The notes beneath the pieces are model-generated. The model did no database searches. It was not told where the DNA came from and saw nothing but the letters and a program-made list of their open reading frames with translations. A DNA stretch of 64,000 nt, taken from NCBI GenBank assembly GCA_964609965.1, contig CAZSTS010000002.1:186001-250000 (forward strand), read 5' to 3'. Each line of letters opens with the position of its first letter. Positions within the stretch are counted from its first letter, which is position 1. Shown in pieces: positions 16,700-23,258 of the stretch. This stretch comes from JAHJDR01 sp964609965. Lineage in GTDB: Bacteria; UBA10199; JADGCS01. The position numbers and the translations under genes were made by a program.

Positions 16700-17605
16700 T
16701 TAATATTTATTATTCTTATCTTTTTTTCCAGTAACAATAGCAATAGAGGCAGAGGCGCCAATGCGATTGGCTCCTGCCTTGATCATGGCATCGGCGTCTT
16801 CTTTTGTTCTCACGCCGCCAGAGGCCTTGACCTCCATGTCATCACCAACGACTTTTCGCATGAGCTCAATGTCGTCTACAGTAGCTCCACCACCACCAAA
16901 TCCGGTAGAAGTTTTTACAAAGGCAGCATTGGCTGCTTTAGAAAGAGCGCAAGCTATCACTTTTTCTTCGTCAGTGAGTTTGGATGTCTCGATAATGACT
17001 TTTGTTTTATTAGGCTTTGATGCCTCGACAACTTTGAGGATGTCTTCGTAAACAAGTTGGTAATCCTTGCTCTTCATCGCACCGATATTAATTACCATAT
17101 CAATTTCTTTGGCGCCGTTTCTAATAGCTTCTTTTGATTCAAAAACTTTTGATTGTGTGGAAGCAGCGCCTAAAGGAAAGCCAACAACAGCAATGGCTTT
17201 CACTGTAGAATTCCTGAGCAGTCTGGCAACATAGGGGATGTTACTTGAATTAACACAAACTGTAGCAAAGTTATATTGAATGGCTTCTTCGCAAACTTTG
17301 GCAAGTTGTTCTTTTGTGGCATCTGGAGTCAAAAGAGTGTGGTCAATCATGGAAGCAACTTTGTGATCAAAGCCATGCTTGATTCCAGAAGAGGAGCCGA
17401 CTCTCGCCGCTCCAAAGCTCACGATATTATTCACAGCTTCAGGCTTGTTCACAATGCATTGTCCGCAATTATTGCAGGCATCGGCGCTCAAGACACAGCT
17501 AGAGGCTTGGTTTGTGCTTATCCCGCCAGTTTGACCAAGTCGCTCTGTGACTTTTTGAGTGATTAGTTCAACTAGATTATTTAGGTCTTCATTATTTATG
17601 CTCAC
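16700..17605 (-). CDS. deoC: Deoxyribose-phosphate aldolase with N-terminal encapsulation peptide and Cys motif
   Basis: DERA cleaves 2-deoxyribose-5-phosphate to acetaldehyde and glyceraldehyde-3-phosphate. The TIM-barrel core starts about residue 75 (MIDHTLLTPDAT). The Schiff-base Lys is in FVKTSTGF and the second active Lys in EVKASGGVR. The N-terminus has an amphipathic helix (LNNLVELITQKVTERLG), typical of encapsulation peptides. A linker with C37, C44, C47 and C50 (C-x6-C-x2-C-x2-C, ending CNNCGQC) follows. I chose the GTG at 17605 because AAAGGAG stands 6 nt upstream; an ATG at 17638 lies inside a repeat and would add 11 residues. Confidence 0.93.
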   Translation of the reverse strand: MSINNEDLNNLVELITQKVTERLGQTGGISTNQASSCVLSADACNNCGQCIVNKPEAVNNIVSFGAARVGSSSGIKHGFDHKVASMIDHTLLTPDATKEQLAKVCEEAIQYNFATVCVNSSNIPYVARLLRNSTVKAIAVVGFPLGAASTQSKVFESKEAIRNGAKEIDMVINIGAMKSKDYQLVYEDILKVVEASKPNKTKVIIETSKLTDEEKVIACALSKAANAAFVKTSTGFGGGGATVDDIELMRKVVGDDMEVKASGGVRTKEDADAMIKAGANRIGASASIAIVTGKKDKNNKY

Positions 17606-17628
17606 TGGGTTCTCCTTTATTAAATCAC

Positions 17629-17683
17629 GGGCGCCCATCCTCCTCCGTTGAAACTACGGCGGACAGGCAAGGGACGCCCCTAC
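17629..17683. repeat. Intergenic repeat with GGGCG/CGCCC ends
   Basis: GGGCGCCC on the left and GGGACGCCCC on the right flank CTCCGTTGAAACTACGGCGG, a hairpin-forming word of a type often found scattered between genes. On the minus strand it supplies GGAGGAGG directly before an ATG, which creates a decoy start for deoC. Confidence 0.6.
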
Positions 17684-17691
17684 AAAATAAT

Positions 17692-17964
17692 TTATTCAGA
17701 AAGATTTACCTTATCAACAACCCCACAAATTACTGAGTGAAAGGGGTCTTTGAGTGTTCCCAAAATTTGTCTTGCGCAGTTGCCTTCTTGTTCAGCTAGT
17801 ACAACATCACCAGGGCCAGCGTGTACAGAATCCATGGAAAGAAATGATGTGCCAATGTCGTTTCCTTTTTCATCGATGGGTTGCACAATCAAAAGTTTAT
17901 GGCCCTCATAGCTGGGGTGTTTTTCGGTTGCGACAACGTTTCCTATGACTCGTGCTAGGATCAT
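17692..17964 (-). CDS. BMC pentamer vertex protein (EutN/CcmL family), copy 1
   Basis: A 90-aa BMC-P protein that would cap the vertices of the icosahedral shell. It shows MILARVIGNVVATEKHPSYEG, the KLLIVQPID strand and GPGDVVLAEQEGNCAR. The start overlaps the stop of the second BMC-P gene by 4 nt, so the two are translationally coupled. Confidence 0.95.
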   Translation of the reverse strand: MILARVIGNVVATEKHPSYEGHKLLIVQPIDEKGNDIGTSFLSMDSVHAGPGDVVLAEQEGNCARQILGTLKDPFHSVICGVVDKVNLSE

Positions 17965-18275
17965 TGTTTCTCCTTATGAAAAATATTTTCTTTGCCAACA
18001 ATCCCCTTGTCTTCCAATGTAACATCATCAATCACGCCTGTAATCGCAGCATCTACTGGTGCGAATGTATTGGGTAAGGCTAATGAGGATTCTTTGGCAA
18101 GTGTGTAATAAACAAATTCATGTGGTCCTGCTTTAACAGTATCTACGGCGGCGATGGGGCCACCCACGGCTTTGAATTTTTCGTCCATGGGTTGGATCAT
18201 GAGTATTTTCATACTTTTTAGTGCAGGATCTTTAACTGTGGCTACCACTGTGCCGATGACTTTTGCCATTTTCAT
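17961..18275 (-). CDS. BMC pentamer vertex protein (EutN/CcmL family), copy 2
   Basis: A 104-aa BMC-P protein with KVIGTVVATVKDPALKSMKI, LMIQPMDE and a C-terminal tail longer than copy 1 (KGIVGKENIFHKEKQ). The loop that normally reads GPGD is GPHEFVYY, so its pore region differs from the other two. Three different BMC-P proteins are also known from the Haliangium shell. An ATG two codons downstream is an alternative start. Confidence 0.93.
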   Translation of the reverse strand: MKMAKVIGTVVATVKDPALKSMKILMIQPMDEKFKAVGGPIAAVDTVKAGPHEFVYYTLAKESSLALPNTFAPVDAAITGVIDDVTLEDKGIVGKENIFHKEKQ

Positions 18276-18292
18276 AAAAAATACTCCGTGTT

Positions 18293-18336
18293 TTTTCGTT
18301 CCTCGTTCCTCGTGTTTCGTGTTTCGTGCCTCGAGG
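18293..18336. repeat. Word-like repeat tract in the BMC operon
   Basis: TTCGTTCCTCGTTCCTCGTG followed by TTTCGTGTTTCGTGCCTCGAGG, i.e. repeated TCGT/CCTCG words. It separates BMC-P copy 2 from the PduT-like gene and has the same style as the tracts in the sugar and nuo operons. Confidence 0.55.
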
Positions 18337-18352
18337 TATATCTAATAAGAAA

Positions 18353-18910
18353 TTACCAGTAAACGCCTCTCTCCAGCATCTGCACATCTGGTGACTCAAT
18401 GATTTCACAGCCTGCCAGCATGCCAGTGCTTCTAATATATTCTTTGGCTCTCTCTAAAGAACTTTCGACCTCGTGTTGTTCGCCTGTCATAACAAAATAA
18501 CCTTTTCCACCCAGACCATTGGCTAATCGAATTTCGACCAACTTAATTCCCGTTGCTTTTGCGGCAATATCAGCAGCTTCAACACAGGCTGATACAGAAA
18601 AAGTTTCGATAATACCTAAAGAACCAAAGTTTTCGATCTTCGTTGTGCCTGTGATAGCTGGAATGACATCTTGATGAACATGAGGAAGAAAGATGTCGTT
18701 AATGATCATATCGCTACCAGAAGCTATCCCTGCTTTGAGAGATTCATCCACGTCAGCTACTTCACCCCCAATAATAACCATGTATTTACCTGGGCAAATG
18801 GGGTTGGTTGACAACACTTTGACAGGGGCTTTTTTTACCATGTCATCAGTAGCTTTAATACCTTTGGCAACTGATTTGAATTCTATCATTCCTAAAGCAG
18901 GATCATTCAT
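18353..18910 (-). CDS. BMC tandem-domain shell protein, PduT-like with Fe-S pore Cys
   Basis: A 185-aa BMC-T protein. The first BMC domain (LGMIEFKSVAKGIKATDDMV) and second (LGIIETFSVSACVEAADIAAK) are both complete. Residues 37-42 read PICPGK, and Cys39 aligns with the Cys of PduT (TICPGK) that holds a [4Fe-4S] cluster at the trimer pore. The PduS-like gene directly upstream is the natural redox partner. This suggests electron transfer through the shell rather than a metabolite pore. Confidence 0.9.
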   Translation of the reverse strand: MNDPALGMIEFKSVAKGIKATDDMVKKAPVKVLSTNPICPGKYMVIIGGEVADVDESLKAGIASGSDMIINDIFLPHVHQDVIPAITGTTKIENFGSLGIIETFSVSACVEAADIAAKATGIKLVEIRLANGLGGKGYFVMTGEQHEVESSLERAKEYIRSTGMLAGCEIIESPDVQMLERGVYW

Positions 18911-18942
18911 AACGTTTTCCCTGTGCTGAGCGAGTTCGAGTT

Positions 18943-20304
18943 TTAAAAACTCGAACGAGTCGAAGCACTAATTTCTATTGCGTTTTCAGAAACTCCAACA
19001 ACCTTTCCAGAAATCGAAGCATGATAATTTGTACCAAGTTCTCCTTCTGGGCATGTGGCAATCGCATCTCCCATTTGAACTGATTGTCCCATTTTAACTA
19101 CGGGTATTGATTTTGCACCAATGTGTTTATTGACTTGAATCGAAACAAAACCCGAGTCTTTGTGCCCTAAATAGGGAGTTTCTTTTTTGTATTTACTTAA
19201 ATTTAGTTTCTTGAGCACCATATCGATCGAAATTTTTCTGTCTTCAAAGGTGGTGTTCACATTTTTAGGCTTTTTAGCATGTGGACTCTTTATGCCTTTT
19301 GCTGTGAGATCTTTTCTATAGGCAGCGTAGATTTTTTTTGGTGAAAGTAGCATAAAATCACAGGAAATGAGTTCACACACGCCGCATTGGCTGCATAAAA
19401 AAGCCGACGTGATGTGCTCAGTGGGTTCGGCTGTGTTGTAATCAATGGTACGCATGGTGGCGTGAGGGTAAATTTCGTGTCCCAAAAGATTTCGGGGACA
19501 AAGATCAGAACAACGAAAACACTGACAACAAGCAGCTTTAGAGAGTTTGACCATTTGAGATGTTGAAAGTGTTTTTGCTCTTACTATAATGCTGTCTTTT
19601 GGAAGGACAACAATGCCGCTCGTGGTTTTTGCAATGCCTGCATTGAGATCACTCACAATGTTTCCCATCATGGGGCCGCCATCAATCACTGCAACATCAG
19701 CTGAAGTGACATTGCCTGCAAGTCTCAAAAGTTCTTTGTACGTTGTTCCTATGGGAACGCTCACCACGCAAGGTTTGTTTACTTCACCAGCCACGGTTAC
19801 CATTCTTTCAGTTACAGATTTTCCTAAGCAGGCCTCAGCAATTTGAACCAGGCTCAAAACATTGCTGACAACAACGCCAACTTGCAAAGGAAGTCCGCCT
19901 TCGGGAATGATTCTGCCTGTCACATCATACACAGTGAGAAATTCGTCGCCTGCTGGGTAATAGTTTTCGAGTTTGTGTATTTTTACTTTAGATTCGTCTT
20001 TGATTGCATTTTCGAGTGCGTCGACGACATCTGTGTAATGTCCTTTAACAGCGATGATTCCTTGCTTTGCGCCTGTGGCCTTCATGGCAAGCTTAATGCC
20101 TTGAACAAGGTCATCTGCTTTAGTTTTCATCAAGGTTTTATCACTTTGTAAAAGGGGCTCGCACTCACTCCCATTAGCTAAAATCGTATCGACCTTGGCC
20201 TTGAGTTTGACATGTGTGGGAAATCCACCTCCGCCTGCGCCGACGATTCCGGCTTCAAAAACAGCATTGACGATGTCATTTTCGGTCATGTGATCTGTCA
20301 TCAT
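18943..20304 (-). CDS. PduS-like RnfC-family flavo-Fe-S protein of the BMC
   Basis: A 453-aa protein with an RnfC/PduS-type N-terminal domain: glycine-rich AGIVGAGGGGFPTHVK (NADH/FMN site), NGSECEPLLQSDK and PAGDEFLTVYDVTG. Two Fe-S motifs follow near residues 258-270 (CCQCFRCSDLCP) and 303-315 (CSQCGVCELISC). A C-terminal barrel-sandwich/lipoyl-like part (GQSVQMGDAIATCPEG) ends it. PduS oxidises NADH and was described as a cobalamin reductase. With no B12-dependent enzyme in view, a role in NADH recycling through the PduT-like pore is more likely. The ATG overlaps the aldehyde dehydrogenase stop (ATGA). Confidence 0.92.
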   Translation of the reverse strand: MMTDHMTENDIVNAVFEAGIVGAGGGGFPTHVKLKAKVDTILANGSECEPLLQSDKTLMKTKADDLVQGIKLAMKATGAKQGIIAVKGHYTDVVDALENAIKDESKVKIHKLENYYPAGDEFLTVYDVTGRIIPEGGLPLQVGVVVSNVLSLVQIAEACLGKSVTERMVTVAGEVNKPCVVSVPIGTTYKELLRLAGNVTSADVAVIDGGPMMGNIVSDLNAGIAKTTSGIVVLPKDSIIVRAKTLSTSQMVKLSKAACCQCFRCSDLCPRNLLGHEIYPHATMRTIDYNTAEPTEHITSAFLCSQCGVCELISCDFMLLSPKKIYAAYRKDLTAKGIKSPHAKKPKNVNTTFEDRKISIDMVLKKLNLSKYKKETPYLGHKDSGFVSIQVNKHIGAKSIPVVKMGQSVQMGDAIATCPEGELGTNYHASISGKVVGVSENAIEISASTRSSF

Positions 20305-21749
20305 GTAATCCTAAAATACCCAGACACAACGCATCTTCTGATTTTTGTAAAGTGTCTAGCAGTTGTCACGCCTTCACCTGTTGGTGAAGCGATAGTGAAT
20401 GAGGCAGGGCCTTCGCCTTGCATTCCAAGTCCTGCGAGAGCCATGCCGTTTTTAACATAGATAGAAGTTTTCATTTTAACAGCCATATTGTGTAAATGTT
20501 CTATATTTCTTGAATGCATAGCTGCTGTGTGAAAGCGACCACCTTCGAGTTCATAAGCACAGTCAATGGCTTGGTTGATGTTGCCTACTCTAATAAAAGG
20601 GACAACAGGTAAGAGCATTTCGATTGTTGCAAACGGATGGTTAGGGCCTGTTTCGGCAATGGCCATACGAACGCTTGGGTCAACTTCAATTCCAATTTGT
20701 TTAAGAATGTGTTGAATGTCTTTTCCTACAAAATTTTTGTTTGGGTGTACACCATCTTGATCAATAATAACTTTTTCTAATCGCCTGGCATTGTAGGATG
20801 AGAGTTCATATGCTCCATGTTTCAAAAGCGCTTTCTTAAAAGGGTCTGCAGCTTTTTCTGTGACAATGATTTCTTTTTCGATCGCACAAATAATATTATT
20901 ATCACAACTTGAACTGGTAATAATGTCTTGAGCCGCTTTATCAAGGTTAGCTGTCTCATCGACCACAACAGGAGGGTTTCCTGGTCCGGCTGCCACAACT
21001 CTTTTGCCTGTTTGCATGGCAGCTTTTACAACCGCAGGACCGCCAGTTACCACAAGAAGCATAACGCCTTTGTGGTTCATGAGATCTTGAGCTGTTTTAA
21101 TTGTGGGGGTGAGGACTGTTGCAAAAAGATTTGGGGGGCCGCCTTCGCTGATGACAGCCTTGTTCATGAGATCGATCGTGAACATTGAAATCTTTTTTGC
21201 AGAAGGGTGAGGATTAAAGACAACAGTGTTTCCTCCAGCGATCATGCCAATGCCATTACAAATAATTGTTTCAGTAGGATTTGTGCATGGTGTGATAGAA
21301 CCAATAACACCCCAAGGCGCTTGTTCGAATAAGGTGAAACCATGGTCACCTGTAAAAGTTCTGGGTTCAATATCTTCAACACCAGGTGTTTTATTGATGG
21401 CAAGTGTGTTCTTTTTGATTTTATCTTCGACGCGTCCAAGTCCAGTCTCATCACGAGCCATTTTTGATAGGAGCTCGACATTTTCTCTGCAAAGAACCCT
21501 GATACGTTCCACAATTCTTTTGCGTTGTTCTAATGAAACCTGTTTAAACTCGAGAAAAGCCTTTTCACTGGCTAAAATGGCATCATCAATAGACCCAAAA
21601 CAACCTCTGTAGTTCATAGAGGATGTTTCTTTTTGTTGAACAGGTGTAGCTGTTGCCACAGGTCTTTGTTTAGGTTTTTGATCTTTGACCTGTATTTGCG
21701 AGACCACCGAATTTACTATCGAATTGATTTGATTATCGGTAAATTTCAT
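20301..21749 (-). CDS. CoA-acylating aldehyde dehydrogenase of the BMC (PduP/EutE type)
   Basis: A 482-aa enzyme that would convert acetaldehyde or lactaldehyde/propionaldehyde to acyl-CoA with NAD. The N-terminal helix TDNQINSIVNSVVSQIQ plus a Pro/Thr linker is an encapsulation peptide. The core has APWGVIGSITPCTNPTETI, the NAD-binding VVTGGPAVVKAA and the catalytic Cys in TSSSCDNN (about residue 281). Near the C-terminus PTGEGVTTARHFTK matches the PduP/EutE family. GAGGAG precedes the start. It is the central oxidising enzyme of the compartment. Confidence 0.95.
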   Translation of the reverse strand: MKFTDNQINSIVNSVVSQIQVKDQKPKQRPVATATPVQQKETSSMNYRGCFGSIDDAILASEKAFLEFKQVSLEQRKRIVERIRVLCRENVELLSKMARDETGLGRVEDKIKKNTLAINKTPGVEDIEPRTFTGDHGFTLFEQAPWGVIGSITPCTNPTETIICNGIGMIAGGNTVVFNPHPSAKKISMFTIDLMNKAVISEGGPPNLFATVLTPTIKTAQDLMNHKGVMLLVVTGGPAVVKAAMQTGKRVVAAGPGNPPVVVDETANLDKAAQDIITSSSCDNNIICAIEKEIIVTEKAADPFKKALLKHGAYELSSYNARRLEKVIIDQDGVHPNKNFVGKDIQHILKQIGIEVDPSVRMAIAETGPNHPFATIEMLLPVVPFIRVGNINQAIDCAYELEGGRFHTAAMHSRNIEHLHNMAVKMKTSIYVKNGMALAGLGMQGEGPASFTIASPTGEGVTTARHFTKIRRCVVSGYFRIT

Positions 21750-21775
21750 AAAAACTCCTCAATAACTGTCTACCT

Positions 21776-22063
21776 TCACTTCACATATTTTCTATCACCA
21801 TCTATTTCTAATACGTCGACAATACCCATGATAACGGCATCAACAGGTTTGCCATCTGTTTGAATAGTCATTCTTGCAGAGCTGCCGCAGGCAACAAGGA
21901 CGATTTCGCCAAGTCCAGCGCCAACAGAATCTGCTGCTGTGACAAAACCACCAGTGGGTTTTCCGTCAACATCAACATATTTGACTAATTGAAGTCTTAA
22001 TCCTTCGAGTTTTTCATCTTTTTTTGTCGCAACGACAGTTCCAACTATTTTGCCTAGTTGCAT
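21776..22063 (-). CDS. BMC pentamer vertex protein (EutN/CcmL family), copy 3
   Basis: A 95-aa BMC-P protein: [31 protein letters not shown] and [18 protein letters not shown] chose the ATG at 22063 because GAGG lies 6 nt upstream and the protein then begins like other family members. An upstream ATG would add 13 residues that run into the 124-bp repeat. It is the first gene after the hairpin that separates the BMC-H gene from the rest. Confidence 0.94.
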   Translation of the reverse strand: MQLGKIVGTVVATKKDEKLEGLRLQLVKYVDVDGKPTGGFVTAADSVGAGLGEIVLVACGSSARMTIQTDGKPVDAVIMGIVDVLEIDGDRKYVK

Positions 22064-22080
22064 AGAATACCTCGTCTTTT

Positions 22081-22204
22081 GGGTCTGTTCAAAAATGCAC
22101 ACCTACTGCGTTGGATAACAAATTTAATTCAATTACGTACTCTACGTACGCGCATTCATTAAATTTATTATCCGCCTTGTCTCTGCGCATTTTTGAACAG
22201 ACCC
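22081..22204. repeat. 124-bp palindromic element, copy R1
   Basis: It starts GGGTCTGTTCAAAAATGC and ends GCATTTTTGAACAGACCC (perfect 18-bp terminal inverted repeats). Inner arms ATTTAATTCAATTACGTAC and GTACGCGCATTCATTAAAT extend the palindrome. It is the same subfamily as 62967-63090. It lies between the BMC-H gene and BMC-P copy 3. Confidence 0.85.
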
Positions 22205-22230
22205 TGGTGGATTTGCTGAATTGCCTAGCT

Positions 22231-22265
22231 ATACAAAACACCCCTCGTATGAGGGGGTTTTGTAG
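22231..22265 (-). terminator. Strong hairpin after the BMC-H gene
   Basis: AAAACaCCCCTC (22235-22246) pairs with GAGGGGgTTTT (22251-22262) around GTAT, and the flanking TAGCTA words extend the stem. Read on the minus strand it ends in GGGGTGTTTTGT, so it can act as a partial terminator. It would let the BMC-H gene be expressed more than the following shell and enzyme genes. Confidence 0.65.
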
Positions 22266-22277
22266 CTAAGAGCACAA

Positions 22278-22580
22278 TTACGCTGCTTTTGAAGTCTTCT
22301 TGGGAGTTCTGCCAAGAGGTAAAGCAAAATCAATATTCTCATGTGGTCTTGGGATCACATGTACAGATACAAGCTCACCAACTTTTTCTGCAGTTCTTGC
22401 GCCAGCTTCAGTTGCAGCTTTAACTGCAGCAACGTCTCCTCTGACAACAGCGGTTGTATAGCCGCCACCGATTTTTTCGTAGCCTACAAGCTCAACTTTG
22501 GCTGCTTTTACCATAGCATCACTGGCTTCTACCATTGCTACAAAACCTTTTGTTTCGATCATTCCTAGTGCGTCTGCCAT
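22278..22580 (-). CDS. BMC hexamer shell protein (BMC-H, PduA/EutM/CcmK family)
   Basis: A 100-aa single-domain shell protein: [38 protein letters not shown], with the pore loop KIGGGY and [15 protein letters not shown], then [14 protein letters not shown]. It would form the hexamers that tile the facets. The tail ([14 protein letters not shown]) is basic. AGGGAG precedes the ATG. It is the promoter-proximal gene of the locus, as expected for the most abundant shell protein. Confidence 0.97.
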   Translation of the reverse strand: MADALGMIETKGFVAMVEASDAMVKAAKVELVGYEKIGGGYTTAVVRGDVAAVKAATEAGARTAEKVGELVSVHVIPRPHENIDFALPLGRTPKKTSKAA

Positions 22581-22596
22581 ATTATTCTCCCTTTAG

Positions 22597-22720
22597 GGAT
22601 CTGTTGAAAAATGCTCATCTACTGCGTTTCTCGCTTCACCCATAATCCTCACGTATTTTCATATACGCTCCGGTTATAGGATTGCGAGAGCCTTGTATCT
22701 GAACATTTTTGAACAGATCC
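22597..22720. repeat. 124-bp palindromic element, copy R2
   Basis: It starts GGATCTGTTGAAAAATGC and ends CATTTTTGAACAGATCC. The inner part TTTCTCGCTTCACCCATAAT...CACGTATTTTCATATACGCTCC...GGTTAT is nearly identical to copy R3 at 57329. It lies in the leader between the promoter region and the BMC-H gene. Confidence 0.85.
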
Positions 22721-22821
22721 AAGTAAAAGATGATTTTCAACATGCCCCAAATAGTGTTTTTGTTAAAAATCTGACCTTATAAGATCATAAGTTCAGATGC
22801 GATATGCTAAATATTTGCCTA

Positions 22822-22852
22822 CTGTCAATAAATAATACAATTATATTGACAG
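22822..22852. promoter_or_regulatory. Dyad with two divergent TTGACA boxes between the BMC operon and its regulator
   Basis: CTGTCAATA (22822-22830) and TATTGACAG (22844-22852) form a perfect 9-bp dyad with a 13-nt spacer. Each arm contains TTGACA, pointing outward to the two divergent genes. Possible -10 boxes 17-18 nt away are weak (TACTTA on plus, TATCGC on minus). A regulator bound here could control both directions. Confidence 0.5.
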
Positions 22853-22924
22853 ACAAAATATTTGATAGTACTTAAGGGTAAATAAAGGTAGATCAAGGCT
22901 ATTTAAAGCTGAAAAGGAGCTATT

Positions 22925-23116
22925 ATGGAACAGACATTTTCTGAAGTTATGACTACAAATGAGGCCATGAAGTATCTAAAAATCACAAGAAAAACCCTTC
23001 TCAAGCTTGTAAAAGGCAAAGAGATCAAAGCAGCTAAAACGGGCAAAGATTATCGCTATCTTAAGTCCGAAATCGACAAATTTCTGCGTGGAGAAAAAGA
23101 AGAGAGGCTTTTTTAG
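22925..23116 (+). CDS. Small excisionase-type (HTH_17/MerR-like) DNA-binding protein
   Basis: A 63-aa winged-helix protein: TTNEAMKYLKITRKTLLKLVKGKEIKAAKTGKDYRY is the usual HTH_17 layout, ending in SEIDKFLRG. AAAAGGAG precedes the ATG. It is divergent from the BMC operon and separated from it by a dyad. Its position suggests that it regulates the compartment genes, and I infer that role. Similar small HTH proteins also occur as phage excisionases, but no phage genes are near. Confidence 0.88.
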   Translation: MEQTFSEVMTTNEAMKYLKITRKTLLKLVKGKEIKAAKTGKDYRYLKSEIDKFLRGEKEERLF

Positions 23117-23258
23117 ACATTCACACCTAGTTTTGTTCAGTTTTCCTATTCGTGATCTGGGCCTAAACAGGTTGATAAATCAAATTCTGACCAATAAGAT
23201 TCCTTTTTAATGAGCAGGATACTCTGTCATTTTTGTTTGTTCATATAAGGAATAACCC

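Noticed and set aside
16676..17020. Plus-strand frame of 114 codons over deoC
   Set aside because: Opposite a conserved aldolase gene, no independent support.
18943..20304. RnfC subunit of a membrane Rnf complex
   Set aside because: No other rnf genes are nearby and the gene is coupled to BMC genes, so a PduS-like role is better supported.
22081..22204. Possible riboswitch upstream of the BMC-P gene
   Set aside because: The same sequence type occurs at unrelated genes, so it is a dispersed repeat and not a gene-specific leader.
22925..23116. Phage or integrative element marked by an excisionase
   Set aside because: No integrase or phage genes are near. The HTH protein is better explained as regulator of the adjacent BMC operon.
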